A stretch of DNA of 64,000 nt. Source: Brachycybe producta. Taxonomy: Eukaryota; Arthropoda; Diplopoda; Playtdesmida; Andrognathidae. Positions 21,051 through 33,223 of this stretch are shown here, piece by piece. Every line of letters starts with the position of its first letter. Position 1 is the stretch's first letter. Below the pieces are notes generated by a model. The model saw nothing but the letters and a program-made list of their open reading frames with translations. It was not told where the DNA came from and made no database searches. Made by a program: the position numbers and the translations under genes. The DNA lies in contig JAUPFP010000021.1 of assembly GCA_036925085.1 (NCBI GenBank), forward strand, positions 3,684,027 to 3,748,026, written 5' to 3'.

Positions 21051-23097
21051 TTTTATTATAATTTGATAATTGGTATAATTTTGGGTAAACTGTTTTCTTT
21101 CTTCCTTAATTACATGTAATCTTTTTTAATTACTCATTATCTTTTCGTTTAATGTTTTCCTCCGTAATTGAGGCAGGGATGTTTTTTACAGGCTTCCATT
21201 GGTTTTCTTTTTGATTCTGGTTAAAAATGCTTTCGTTATCGTGGAGTTTTTTTTTTTATTACGAAAGTTTTCATTTTTTTTAATTTAAAAATTTAATTCT
21301 TGTAAATCCCGTATCCTAATAACTAAAAGTACAAAAGGAAAAAAAAAATAAGCTGATATAAATACAAATTTAGGGAATGAAGGGACCTGAGTGCGAAATT
21401 TCCTTTTTTTTTTCTTTTCATTGCCTTTTTTGTTATAATTTTGAATGGTCAAATTCAAAAATGAAAAACTTTTAAGATTTTAATATATCATTAAATGTTC
21501 TGAACGGGGTCAGTGGCGTAGCTACGGGGGAGACAGTATTGGGAGCAGTTCGCTTTTTTTGGCTCCAGTCTTCAAAATGACGCCTTTATTGTTAGAGTGA
21601 CATCATAATATTATGGTATGGCTTTCATAATTTCATGACTTTTTCTGTAATATGAGACCCCTGATTACTTTCATACGAATTATGCAACCATAAAATTGCA
21701 TTTTCAGTAGAGGTGGGATGGATCCTAAAAGGTTCTCGAATCTCTCACATAAGAATCCTATATTATTCATTAAAAAGTTACAAATGGATGTGAGACATTT
21801 GCCCTAGAGACACTTTTGCCCTAAAGGGACATTTGCCCTAAGCCATTTGCAGTAAAGGGACATTTGCCCTAAAACCACTTGCCCTAATCAGTAGTGTAAA
21901 TTCACGTCATTTGGCGTTTTTGTAGGCCGCTGGCACGCAAAAACCTATTTAACATTCTAGACCGAAAGACACTAAACTGTATGAAAAGAGAGAACAAAAA
22001 AGTGGTTTTAGGGCAAATGATACAAATAAATGAAATAATATTAAAAATTAAATTAATATTTAATAAATAAATATTAAATTAATAAAAAAATGGTGTGGCT
22101 CTCAGGGTCGCCACAAGGTGATATTGTAATCCGGAATTGCAACAATCGCCGTTTTTTGTTAGTGAACACTTCTATTGGACGTCAATGGAGTTTTAACAGT
22201 TTTTTTAAGGTTAGGATTCGAAAGACGAAAAAAGTGCAAAGATTCGAGTTTTCAAATCTCGAGGATTCAAATTACCCATCCCTAATTTTCAGTAAAATAA
22301 AAGAACCCGGTTTGAGGTTGGAGTTTCTCTAGATAAAAAAAACAACTGCTGCTAGATACAAGTTTTAACTCTGAATTCTAGGCTCTAACCAGGTTTTTTG
22401 AATGAAAAATGCATTCTTCTTGGTTTTTTATGAATTACAACTCGGGGAGTCAATAAAGATGTTTACTCTCTCTCTGCACATAAAACCTATCTACGTCACT
22501 GAATGGGGGTTCGGTAATTGAAAGAAAAATCCTATTCTATTATTACTCATGAACAGGTTTTCTATATCGGAACCTGACTCAGAGGGTTCAAATGCTAAGT
22601 TTACCTTCTTAATTTTGGAGCAGATTTGTGATTTTTGTTATGTCCAATCATGTTTAAATAATTTTTCTATTTTTGTGTATTTTTTTGTTTAAAATTATTT
22701 TAAGGTCGTCTATAGTTGCAAAACAGAAATGACTTCTGTGTTTAGTTAACGTATTTAAACCTCTCAATGAACGATAAAGGTTTCGGCAGTTAATTTTTAT
22801 AATTGATTGTTAAAATCACTTCGTGTGGTTTTAGAAACTTGAATTGCAACTTTTAAAACCCTCTCGGAGGATTCAAGTTCCAAGTTTCTTCAATGCTAAT
22901 AAGTCTAAAATGTTGAGAAATCCTTATGGCGTATTTGAGGTTTAAATATAAAATTGAATTTCTTATTTATCACTTGCTTTTGAATTTTTTATTTTATTCG
23001 GCACATAATTTAAACACAATACATATGGAAAAAAAATCGAATTAAATCAATGCAAAATAGAAAAATAACTTTCCTCGATGGTGATGTTGTCTTTTAT
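21051..23097. other. Intergenic: eisosome-like gene to ATG101 (convergent)
   Basis: Two kilobases between two convergent genes. It contains 3' UTR sequence, a short cluster of GGGACATTTGCCCTAA repeats (21786-21890) and AT-rich filler. A minus-strand AATAAA about 100 bases past the ATG101 stop (near 22995) is the likely ATG101 poly(A) signal. The open frame at 22090-22332 shows no recognisable domain. Confidence 0.5.
21786..21890. repeat. Short irregular tandem repeat, GACATTTGCCCTAAA unit
   Basis: About six degenerate copies of a GGGACATTTGCCCTAA-type unit with variable spacing. A further inverted piece, TTTTAGGGCAAATGA, lies near 22004, so this may be the left end of a hairpin. Confidence 0.6.
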
Positions 23098-24529
23098 TTA
23101 CAAGGCCAGAGTGTCTTTAAGAAGCTTTCTAACTGTCGTTCCGACTGAAGCATTACTGGGTCCCGAAGTCTGACACGAAATCTACAAGCAAAAAGAGTTA
23201 AAAATTTGTTGGGTGAGTGGTTAATTTTTAAGTTGATTATACTCTGAATAGATAAGGCTGAACATCGGAGAAACTTGTATCGAATACAAGATCCAATTCC
23301 GACTGATTTGGCATTTTTGGAACATAATCGTGTCTGTTCATCGCTTCGGCTATGAAAAGTATCTTTTCTGCTAAAACCTCTCCGATCTTCTCGCGATATA
23401 TTTGTTTTTCTGCATAAAAACGAGCAAGAAAAATTATGCAATGCAATAATCGAGACCTGATTCGTTTATAATCCAACCGTGTTCGTTATTTAGGACGACG
23501 ATGTTGACTTTAATAGTCCAGATCTCCCAGGGAATGCATTCGGAAGGAAACGGCCACCTCGCTTTCTTCTTTTGAAAGAACTCGAGAGAAATCTGTTTGC
23601 GAGTTGCGAGTGGTTTACATTCTTTATTTTAGTTAGTTTATCTCGTTCGTACTTGACCACTAGCCGAATTATCGGCACAGATCATCTCGTAGAAAGATCT
23701 AACTTCTCTCTGAAGCCGTTCGTCTAGTTTGTCTGATGCACATTTAACCTTTTTGGAACGGAAGAAGTTAGAACCCATTAATTAATTAAAGTCATTTTAA
23801 ATCTTAATCAAAAATGAAATTACGTAAGTGAGGTCGATAAAATCGCAATCGACATCTTCGTATCCGATCGTTCCAACTGAATAACTCGCCTCTTGTTTAT
23901 AATGAAACTAAATTCACATTATTAAAAAAAACGTTTAATTATGAAATTATTCCCTTGCTGACGTCATTAAATGCTGTTTGATGACGTCACCTTTCCCAGC
24001 GCTCTGTGAAACAACAACGTGTGAAATATACCTGTAATCAACAATAATTTTTGTTAGAATTTCGATATTTTTTTTGCATGTTTTTCCTTATTTAACTTAC
24101 TGTGAGCCACTTCTTCAACTTGTCTACCTTCGACAGTCTGCACAAAAAAAAATCAAAATTTAGTTCGCAAAGTGCTAATTTATTCCAAATTAGTAAATTT
24201 CGCAAGTAAAACGTAAAATTTAGACATGACGTCACGTATCTGAAACAATATATTGAGGGGTGCCCGCCATACAAATTGTAACACTTTGTATCTGAAGGCA
24301 CCATATATGTACACCCTATTCGATTCATATCTATGTGCTAATAGGTCACCCATTGTGCTTCTAAACGTGTCATAAAGACGTAACGCTCGTGTCCTCTATA
24401 ACCCATTTTATAGCGAACAAACGATCACAACTAAGGTCAGTGACGTCATTAGGGTACTTGCGGAGATTACCGAAGCAAATTACTGTAAGTAATAATCACC
24501 AATTCAAAAACTTGCGTACGAGCGTTCAT
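23098..24529 (-). CDS. ATG101: Autophagy-related protein 101 (ATG101)
   Basis: Eight exons on the minus strand: 24529-24500, 24137-24101, 24031-23991, 23907-23824, 23748-23653, 23592-23478, 23409-23243, 23181-23098. They give 654 nt, 217 residues, against 218 in human ATG101. ATG101 is a HORMA-fold protein that pairs with ATG13 in the ULK1 kinase complex, which starts autophagosome formation. Conserved stretches include [19 protein letters not shown], the WF finger in [15 protein letters not shown] (W109 and F111, which recruit downstream factors in mammals), [23 protein letters not shown] and the C-terminal [10 protein letters not shown]. The start is the 10-codon first exon encoding [10 protein letters not shown], parallel to the human start. 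ATG101 is present in animals and many fungi but absent from budding yeast. All intron phases close. Confidence 0.95.
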
Positions 24530-25031
24530 TATGATAATCTCCTGAAATTGTTTCTTCTTAAAACAATCGTTTCATCACCATAATAACCATGTTTTGTTGT
24601 TGTTGTTTATGTTTTGATGATGAAATTGATGATCCTGACATGGATAACAGTGACACCTTGTGTTTATTTCGAAAACTAATTTAATACTATTCGGTTACTT
24701 ATCGAGTTATTCATCAAAGTGACGTCTATCTCAAGTTGAAAAGCGTGACGTCACGCTTGCGTGTTGTAACAAAAAAAAGTACATGTAACATCAGTGCTTA
24801 ATAAAGCGATTACTAACAGAATGTGCTAATGGTTTCTAACTATTAGTTTTATGTATTATCTAATAGGTGGCGTTATATTGTATGTATTGTGCTGCCATCT
24901 ACTGTGTAATTACGTAACTCTAGACATATATGGTCCATCCAGCGACTTATCCAACAGTGTGACGTCACGTTCAAATAACTGTATATAAACGTGATGTGAC
25001 GCTCATAATAGTATATGCAGGGATGACGTCA
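23959..25031. promoter_or_regulatory. Cluster of perfect TGACGTCA (CRE/ATF) sites around the ATG101 5' end
   Basis: Seven exact TGACGTCA palindromes at about 23959, 23982, 24227, 24441, 24746, 24960 and 25024. Two lie in intron 3, two in intron 1 or next to exon 1, and the rest upstream of the ATG101 start. The octamer is the consensus site for CREB/ATF-type bZIP factors. It also occurs singly elsewhere in the window, sometimes inside repeats, so function is inferred from density only. Confidence 0.45.
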
Positions 25032-26919
25032 TATTGTTATGTAAATCGATGAATAACGGAATGGGTAGTTAGAAAACATATGTTTTCTCACTGGAGTTCT
25101 TTTTTGTCCTTTTTTTTTTGGGTGTTTTTTTTTGTCCTCATTTTTGAGTGACGAAGGGGATTTCGAGGTGAAATATCTGAAATTTAAGCGGTTTTTTGTA
25201 AATGTAGCCTTGTTTCGTCGTGTATTTTGTAAGTACAAGGGTTCAATGTCATTAATATCTTCTTAATTTTGTCTTTTTATTTAGGTTTATATAAATATCT
25301 TAAGTTTAGTTTATTCATTTGATGTGTAAATTGTTGCTATGGGAATAAGGATTTTCACGTGAACTTTATGGATCAATCAATTCAATACATTTCATTATAG
25401 AAAAAGAAAAAAAAAAGTTAGAAAAATCCTTTAAAAAAATGTAAAATTAAGACAGTGAAAACATTATTTCTCTGTGAATGTCTTAAGCAAACTTTAAGAG
25501 GGAGTTTCGTTATCATTTATTTATCAGATGAGAAAAAAAAAAAAAAAGACACTTGTTTGCAAATCCTTGGCCTGAAAAGTAAGATAAGCGAAGATCAGTC
25601 TTCATTTTTCATTTCTTGTGTTTATTTACAGAAATGCACTGAATCAATGGAGAAACTGGTTTTAAAGGACAATTTTGAGCTTTACGGTGCTGAAACAAAG
25701 ACAAAAAACGAGTTTCTTTCAATGGAATATCGATTTTTACGTTTTTGACATATATTTTCAAAAAATTTGAAGAAACAAGGGTAAAAATAGAATCTTAATT
25801 ATTTTTTTAAACTAAAATGTAGAAATTGCAAAGTATAGTGTTATAATGTAATAAATTAACTTAATAACTCTTGTCCCTCTGCCATAGGCCTTTATGGCTG
25901 CTTGCATAGTAATTTTTCAAATTCAAATTCAAAATGTGGTGATTTTTAAAGTGTAATTGTGCCTCAAACTTTTGGTTTGTCTGTTTTTCAGGAGCAAAAT
26001 TATGAAAAAACTACTGTTTTTCTTTAGGAACTACAAGGGGGTGGCTCAATTACTTTAAGATATTTTCGTGTTGATATTGTTTAAAATAAGCTTTTTATAG
26101 CAGTTTGTTAAAATTGATCCAACTTTAGGCAGACAATTTTTAATTTTTGTCTAAAAAAAAACGTTTATTTTAAAAGCATTATCAAGATGAAACACCTCTT
26201 AATTTGGTTTTCATGTGTAAAACGTCTCTCGGAACTCTTCTATTATCCTGTCTTTCAGGTGTAAAATAAAAGAAAAACTTTGATGTATTTTTTTTAAAAA
26301 CTAGAAGGGTAACTATCACTTGAAGGTAATTTTTGTCTGCTTAAATTTGGACCATTTTCAAACTCGCATAAAAAGGTTATTTTGAAAGACAATCAACACA
26401 AAAATAACCTTAACTGATTGAGAAAGTTGGGAAAGTGTTTTAGAAACTAGAATGGTAGGTAGCTCAATCACTTAAGAGGTATTTTCATGTTGATATCTTT
26501 TAAATTAAGCTTTTTATGTCAATTTGTGAAAATTGATCCAACTTTAGACAGGTAATATTTTTTTATGTAAAAAAGCGTTTATTTTGAAAAATATCAAACA
26601 TAAAATTCTATCGACTATCCTTCTAGTTTCGAACACATTTTCAATTCACTTCTTCAGAAAAAATATCTTAAGTCATTAAGTTTACACTTCTAGTTTCTAA
26701 AATAACTTTCAAACATTTTATTTCATTTTTCTAAATGGTTGATTTAGGTTTTCAACTTCATTTTGGACAAATAAGTGGATGAAACTTACAAAAAAACTAC
26801 GAGAAATCTACAAGAGATAGCTGAGAAATCTGTAGGAATTTAGAAAACTACAGAAATTTATAAATCTGTAGAAAAATTTAATTGTAAAAGTTTGCAATTT
26901 CTGCTTTTTTTTTTTTTAG
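24530..26919. other. Intergenic: ATG101 5' end to membrane-protein exon
   Basis: Holds the presumed ATG101 promoter, CRE-like sites, AT-rich DNA and a repeat cluster at 25960-26710. Earlier exons of the membrane-protein gene ending at 27181 may lie here but none could be recognised; the open frame at 25455-25748 has no supporting features. Confidence 0.45.
25960..26710. mobile_element. Main repeat family, overlapping copies
   Basis: At least two nested or tandem copies. GTGTTTTAGAAACTAGAATG near 26430 and CTATCCTTCTAGTTTCGAAC near 26620 form one pair; AACTAGAAGGGTAACTATC near 26300 belongs to another. Confidence 0.7.
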
Positions 26920-27181
26920 ATATCTTTGTTGTGTCTTCTGCAAATTATGAAGTTAATAACGTTTTATTTTTAGCTTATATGTTGCTGTCTTTGGTGGTTT
27001 CGGCTTTTCTTCTCTTAATACTGTACCTGATCGGACCGTCGGCAGACGATCCAGACGAAACGGCCGTAACGGGAGTCTTGGTTCTCCTCCTCAACTGTAT
27101 CACTTTCATTCTTTTGATTTCGTCGTTCGCTTTTATCGGTAGTATCGGCATCTATTCCGAATCGATCGAGATCGGAATTTG
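26920..27181 (+). CDS. Unidentified membrane protein, 3'-terminal exon
   Basis: An acceptor with 13 T followed by AG opens a frame that ends at the stop at 27181. A second possible acceptor is at about 26972. The frame encodes two hydrophobic helices (YMLLSLVVSAFLLLILYL and VLLLNCITFILLISSFAF) joined by an acidic loop (GPSADDPDETAV). Base composition is richer in C and G than the flanks and like the coding exons nearby, which supports a real exon. The family was not recognised. Upstream exons were not found. The stop lies only 115 bases before the first ATG of the C9orf72 homologue on the same strand. Confidence 0.45.
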
Positions 27182-27296
27182 ACCGGATTTGACTTTCTTC
27201 GGCAAAGTTTGGGTTACGAGATATGATAAAGAGTGAATTCGTCTTCATCAAAGATCTTACAAATACGAATAGGAGTTTGTTACGGTCGAATCGGAG

Positions 27297-30200
27297 TTGA
27301 TAATGATGGCCGACTGTCGAGATTGTCGTCGTAGAGGATCGATCGAGACAGTTAATTTGTCTCAGAAGAAAGCGGCCGATCTTCAGGACTTTTTTTCTCG
27401 TCTGAGAATTAAAGAAGATCCTTGGAGGTTAAAGGGAAGGCGCGGAAGTGCCGATGCCGTTATTCATTACAGAGAACCGAGACCGTCTCCGTTACTAGAA
27501 GACGGAACTGGACGAGCTCGTCAGACGGCCGTCGATGTCTTCACTAACTTTGAAGATCGAATAAGAGACAGTGGTGGTGGTAAATCTTATCTTTATGCTC
27601 CGATTCTACCGGATACGGGTGGTCTCTTAGAAGCCGTAGTTTTGTCCGCTTGGGACAACGTCGTCGGTCCGAAGGCGGTTTTCGTCTGGACGTTAAGAGA
27701 AGACATCGAAGATGGTTTGGATACAGATGTGGATGTTCGTGATGCGGTTCAGTATGCCGTAAGTCATACGTTACACGGAGAACTTGGACGCGAAAGTGAT
27801 TCTGGATGCGTCGAGATTTATATTTCGCAAGATCATGGATTCGTTCTGTGTTCGGTTCCTTTTTCGGCCGAAGGAGACGTCGAATCCGCTCCTCATTCGC
27901 TTGCAATCATTTTACCTTCGTCTCGTATTGGTCATTTTACCGATCTCTACTCTCTATTCTGTCTCTGGGTTCAGAGATTGGCAAGTAGTCTTCGTGTTCT
28001 TCTTCACGAAGTTGAATGTCGTGTCGCCGTTGCCGAATTGTCGCCGTCGGTCATCGAGTTTTGTACTCTTTTGCGCTCTCTTTCGATTGCGTCGCTTTCT
28101 TTTAACAAGGTTTTCTTCTTGTTTTTGTTTTTTTCAAACATTTACACGAAAAACTAAATTTGTTAAATCTTAAAATTTATTTTTTTAGATACTTCAGAAT
28201 CTGGACTATGCTTGCGAGAATTCGGAGTTCTTTTCTGTTAGGACTCCGCTTCTCGAACGAGCGATCACGTCACACCTTCAGACGTGTTGTAACTCTGTTG
28301 TGATCGGCGACACTGTCGAAGAAGTGAACAGTGTACGATAACAAATATGTTAATATTGAAAATATCGCTGGCTGGCTTAAAAAAAATTAATACCCAACTC
28401 ATTTCAGTGCAATTTTTTGTTAAGAAATTTAAAGTTTGTTAGAAACTAATGACGTAACACAGGTTTTACGATGATATTTTTCAAAATAAACGTTTTATTG
28501 TAGTTATAAATTTACCTACTTTGTTATTCAATACATTTACTCGAAAACTGTCGAAATGGAAAAAAAAAAGAGCCAAATTATAAACTTTATTGCTCCATTC
28601 GTATTTGGTACTTTTTAAGGTGGCGGACTGGATATTTATTTTGTTTGTTCCTTCACCAGATGGCGCCACTGCAGTGGCTATTATATTCTATAGGAGGTCT
28701 CTTACCTCACCCGCAGTTTTGAGAAAATTTGTTTTTCAAGCGAACGTTTTTCAGAAGAAACAGTACAAAAAAATTCAAAGTGTTTTAGAAACTAGAATAT
28801 TTGATAATAATGCTAAAAGTTTTTTTTTATGATGACATCTTTCAAAATAAATTTTTTATGACAGTTTGAAAAAAAAAAAGACGAAAATAGTTTTTCTAGA
28901 AATTTCAATGGAAAACTTCAAAAAACGGGCCATTTTCAAACTGAACTATAAATTGTTTATTTTCTAAGATATTCCCATGAAAAAACGTTTAAATATAGTT
29001 TTTTTTACTATTCTAGTTTTAAAGCAGTTTGAATTTATTTTCGTAATGTTGTTCCTGAATATTTCAAGTATATCAAAAACATCTGCATAATTTATATAAT
29101 AATTTACGGATTTATATACTTTGAAAACACATTTTTAAATTTATTCTAGAGTAATAAAACGTTTATTTTGAAATGTGATCATCATGAAAATTTTTATATG
29201 TTTGTCCTTTGCTCTTCCAGTTTTTAAACGAACTTTAAAATTTTGTTTTTCAAACTTATTTCGTGAGAAGCAGGATTAAGCCGTAGCCTCTTAACAGTCT
29301 TGATCGATCAAAAGCAGTATAGTTAACATACGGGAGCATTCTTTCTTTAAGGTGGTCCGAATGCTCGCTCTGTTTTTACGACCAAAGGAACATTCTCTCG
29401 TCAGATTGGCCGTAAAAGGAGAAGATTCGTGGCCTTATCATCCTGGAATTTACATTCAGGGAATGGTTAAAGTAAATGTGAAAATATTTAAAGTCCATAT
29501 TGTAGTTCGTTCTCAACTGACGATCGTTTATTAAAGGGTTCTCGCGGCGATCTCAGTATATCGGAGGACGATGTTCTCTTGAATCCGTGCCCTACGACGA
29601 TCATCGATCTCACGCAAGGAAAAGTACTTCAGTCTTGGCTTCTTCATAAACACGTTCAACATCGTAAACTGAGGTTTAGAAAAGCTTTGTCCTCGTTACT
29701 GGCAAAGAAAAATGTTTCTACACCTGTTTCTACCAGGTTGAATTTTAGAATTAGGAAGACAAAAAAAAAAGGAGTGAACGCTGATAATAAAAATTTTTTT
29801 TTTTTATGAATAAACAGAAACATTTTTAATCGTGTGACCGAAGCGAGCAAATTGGTACATAGTTTTCTTAACGAGGTCTGGGCCATTGAATGTGATTCTG
29901 CGAGGCGAACTTTAGCTGTTTCTCGTTTCGTACGTCAGTTAGAGTATCAAGCTTTCGCTCTCGTCAAATTCGTTCAAGCATCCAGGTTATAAAGATATTT
30001 GTTTCTCGTATATTCTTGTTTTCTAAACAGCTAAATTTTCAAACTCTTTTATTATTTTGCGTTTCAGAAGAGAAAACACTAACGAGAAATTGAAAGTGTG
30101 TTAGAAACTAGAATGGCAGCTGAATCCCTTAATAGTATTTTCATGTTAATATTTTTCAAAATAAACTTTTCATATAACAAAAAATTAAACTCAAATAAAA

Positions 30201-30856
30201 AGCTTATTTTAGAAAATATCAACATGAAAATCAGCTGAGCTGATTCAGTAGCTCTTTTAGTTTCTAAAACACTTTGAATTTCTTATCGAGAAGTTTTACG
30301 AACAGCTGATTTTCGAATTATGGTTATTTTCTGCGTTTTCAAGGAGAATTGAAGTGTGTTATAAACTAGAACGGTAGCTAAATCATTTAATAATATTTTC
30401 ACGTTAGTATCTTTCAAAATAAACTTTCCAGAGAACGAATATTAAAAAATATCGACTGCTTACGTTTTGGTTATTTTCAAATTCAAATAAAACGTTTATT
30501 AAGATATCAACATGAAAATGTACCCTTCTAGTTTCTAAAACGGTTTCAAGTTTCTCTTTGATTTTACTTCCGAAAGACGGAATAAACAGAATTCGAGGAG
30601 GTTTTAAGCTTTGAAACAATCTTAATATGTGTTCGTTCTGCTGTTTTTCTTTTATCGTAGTAGCAAGACAGCCGATATTTCGCCGCCATCGCCTCTGAAT
30701 CGTAAGAATCTAAGTAAGATGTTGGATATCGAAGAGGACGTGGATTTCTTTCTCATTTTAGCAATGGCCGAAAGGTTACGACCGGGAATCTATCAGGTGG
30801 TAATGCAATCGGGAAATATAGGTAGTCAGGCCGATGATTTTGCTTCGACAAACTGA
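27297..30856 (+). CDS. C9orf72: C9orf72 homologue (DENN-type GEF/GAP complex subunit)
   Basis: Six exons: 27297-28109, 28189-28332, 29352-29471, 29537-29736, 29818-29985, 30661-30856; 546 residues against 481 in human. C9orf72 binds SMCR8 and WDR41; the complex acts on small GTPases and regulates autophagy and lysosomes. Matches to the human protein run in order: SAWDNVVGPKAVFVW (about 116; human YWDNILGP), SHTLHGELGRESDSGCVEI, SLAIILPSSRIGHFTDLYSL, SHLQTCCNSVVIGDTVEEVN, ALFLRPKEHSLVRL, PYHPGIYIQGMVKGS, LNPCPTTIIDL and ILAMAERLRPGIYQVVM. The first 105 or so residues are an Arg-rich extension absent from human; a later start is possible but the frame is open and coding-like. The family's C-terminal tail is present. 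Confidence 0.92.
28430..29060. mobile_element. Main repeat family, variant copies in C9orf72 intron 2
   Basis: Carries GTTTTAGAAACTAGAATATT and the inverse TACTATTCTAGTTTTAAAGC with the AAACGTTTATT centre typical of a divergent subfamily also seen at 55973-56645. A TTAAGGTGGCGGAC end lies near 28615. Confidence 0.65.
30025..30630. mobile_element. Main repeat family, two tandem copies in C9orf72 intron 5
   Basis: Copy one about 30025-30290 (GTTAGAAACTAGAATGGCAG and CTCTTTTAGTTTCTAAAACA). Copy two about 30295-30630 (ATAAACTAGAACGGTAGC and TACCCTTCTAGTTTCTAAAA), ending TTTTAAGCTTTGAAACAATC. Confidence 0.75.
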
Positions 30857-33223
30857 AACAAAATCTCCACCTGCACTTCTTTAAAAACAAATTAGCCGGT
30901 TTTTTTTTAAAAAAAACAAAACAAAACAAGTGAAACTTGTTGGACCAATTTCTCCTTTTAATGTGTTCCTAAATATGTAAAATGTTATAAATTCTCCTTC
31001 TGAAAAATCCTTAAATCGGAATTAAGGAGGTTTCTGATAGTATCAGGTATGCTCAGTATTAAAAAAACGGTAGTGAATATTTTTTTTACGTCTACGATTA
31101 TGAATCGTAAACAGGAATAAATATCCAATTATTGGGATCAGACTAAAACACAAGACGTGCGCAACAAATAAACATGACATCGTGGCGTTGGAAGCCGTAA
31201 TGCTAAAACTTTACGTTTTACTCGTTTCCATGCGTTTTCTCGTCTTCTCCAACCTACTAAGAGGATTTAAAGTGTAAAGGTCTCTCGAGCCCCTCTGGTT
31301 ATTCTGTCTTTCAGGAACAAAGCTAAGAGAAATTTGAAAGTGTTTTTAGAAACTAGAAGTGTAGCTCAATCATTGAAGGACATTTTCTTATTGATGTCTT
31401 TTAAAATAGGCTTTTTATGTTAAGTTAGAAAACGATCCAAATTAAAACAAACGATTTTTTAAAAATATTTATTTATAAAAGGTTTATTTTGAAAGATAAC
31501 CGGAAAATACTGTGAATAGATTCAAGCCACCGTTCTAGTTTCTAACACACTTTCAATTTCTTCTTAGTGTTGCTCTTTTTAAAACGCAGACATTAACCAG
31601 AGTTCAAAAATTAGCTGTTCATTAAACATAAGGAAAAAAAATTGAAAAGTATTTTAGAAACTAGAAGGGTAGTTCAATCACTTAAGAATATTTTCATATT
31701 GATATCTTTTAAAATAAGCTTTTTAATAACAATTTGAAAACGACCCAGCTTTAAGCAGACCATATTTTATCATTTTGATCTATAAAAAGTTCATTTTGAA
31801 AGATATCAACATGAAAAGACTCTGAAGTGATACAGCTACTGTTCTCGTCTCTAACGCACTTTCAATTTCTCATTAATGTTGCTCTTTTGAGTCGCAGACG
31901 TTAACCAGAGTTCGAAACATCTTAAGTCGTTTTCCATGTTTTATTCCGACCCCCCAATTATTGCGAATCTATAAAACAAATAACTTACGAGCTCCTCTTT
32001 TTTTATTATATAAAATTGTTATTATTGTTTGTTGATGAGCATAATTTTAATTGAAGTTGTTTGTTGTTCACGTTTTAATTTAAATTTCAATTCGTTGTTT
32101 AAGTTTTTTTTTTTGTAATTTCTAAGGAAATATAATGGTCGCCGATATATGTATGCAATGAATATTAAGGCTCAAAAATCAATAGGATTTTAATTCTAAT
32201 CGATGCAAAAAAAAAACATTTATTTTTTAATGAATGTTAAAAAATTATCTGTCAAATTGATTACGAATAAATTAATAATCGACCATCGTTGCTGGTTTTT
32301 ATTCGTAATTGCAAGAAAAATTTACAAACACTTGAGATTCAAAGAAATACAGTTGGTTTTATATTGGAAGACTTAAATTTTTTTTTTTTGGGAGTTGTCT
32401 ACCGATACGAATACGATTAAGATTCAAAATGCGCCACAATGCAAATTAATTCGATACTATAGACAACTTTCGACTGAAATGAAAGTTGACCACCTCGTCT
32501 TTTAAGGTTTTGCATTTATTTTTGCACAAATCAGTTAAGCTGTATACACATTACAGCAACACCAGTTACCGAAAGACTGATGTTAGAAAAAAGAACACGT
32601 CACACTATCGAAAACTAGGGGAAAACGACGTCACAGCAAGCAATGCATTAATATACACGAAATTGGTTGTGACGTCACTATTCTGTAATGTCGTTTTCAC
32701 CGCACTTAAGTCGTATATTTGTAACTAGGCCTTAATAGCTGCATTTCCTTTTTTGAAATATAATCAACTGTTGTATCAACTTCAGTCTAGACAGTTACGT
32801 CTGATGTTGTTGTAATGTGTATTCAGCTTTAGAACATGATAGTTAAATGGCATTTATAAACATGCCTTAAAGCAGCAGCGTTTGTTTTGTAAATTATGCT
32901 GTTTCGTTGTTGGTTTTCTCTTAAAATAATTCATAACCGATTTTTTTTTATGTAATGCTAGAAGCCGAGCTTAAAATTGATCATTCGTCGAAAATATATC
33001 GTACGATACATCAATACGCTTGTCATAATTTGATTGCAAACGCAGTTAATAATCTAAATTATGTGCATTGTAAATTAATATCAAATTAGTGTAACGTTGT
33101 GTTCTTTCAGAAAACAAAGTGACCTTTCCCCCATAATAACATTTATGTTATAATTTTTTTTTTGTTCATTTAGAAATATCAGAACTTTGTTCTAAAAAAA
33201 TCCCTTAACCCCGAAGATTCTGC
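30857..33223. other. Convergent intergenic region: C9orf72 to SCPx
   Basis: 3' UTRs of two convergent genes, two main-family repeats (31260-31940) and about 1.1 kb of AT-rich DNA without recognisable exons. The open frame at 32486-32728 has no domain features. Confidence 0.5.
31260..31940. mobile_element. Main repeat family, two tandem copies
   Basis: Copy one about 31260-31590: TTATTCTGTCTTTCAGGAAC, AGAAACTAGAAGTGTAGC and CACCGTTCTAGTTTCTAACA. Copy two about 31595-31940: AGAAACTAGAAGGGTAGTTC and CTACTGTTCTCGTCTCTAAC. They are similar enough to suggest recent activity or tandem duplication. Confidence 0.8.

Noticed and set aside
22090..22332. 80-residue plus-strand frame
   Set aside because: No recognisable domain, no splice partners, in AT-rich intergenic DNA.
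27015..27906. Long minus-strand frames opposite C9orf72 exon 1
   Set aside because: Shadows of the coding strand; the plus strand carries the conserved protein.
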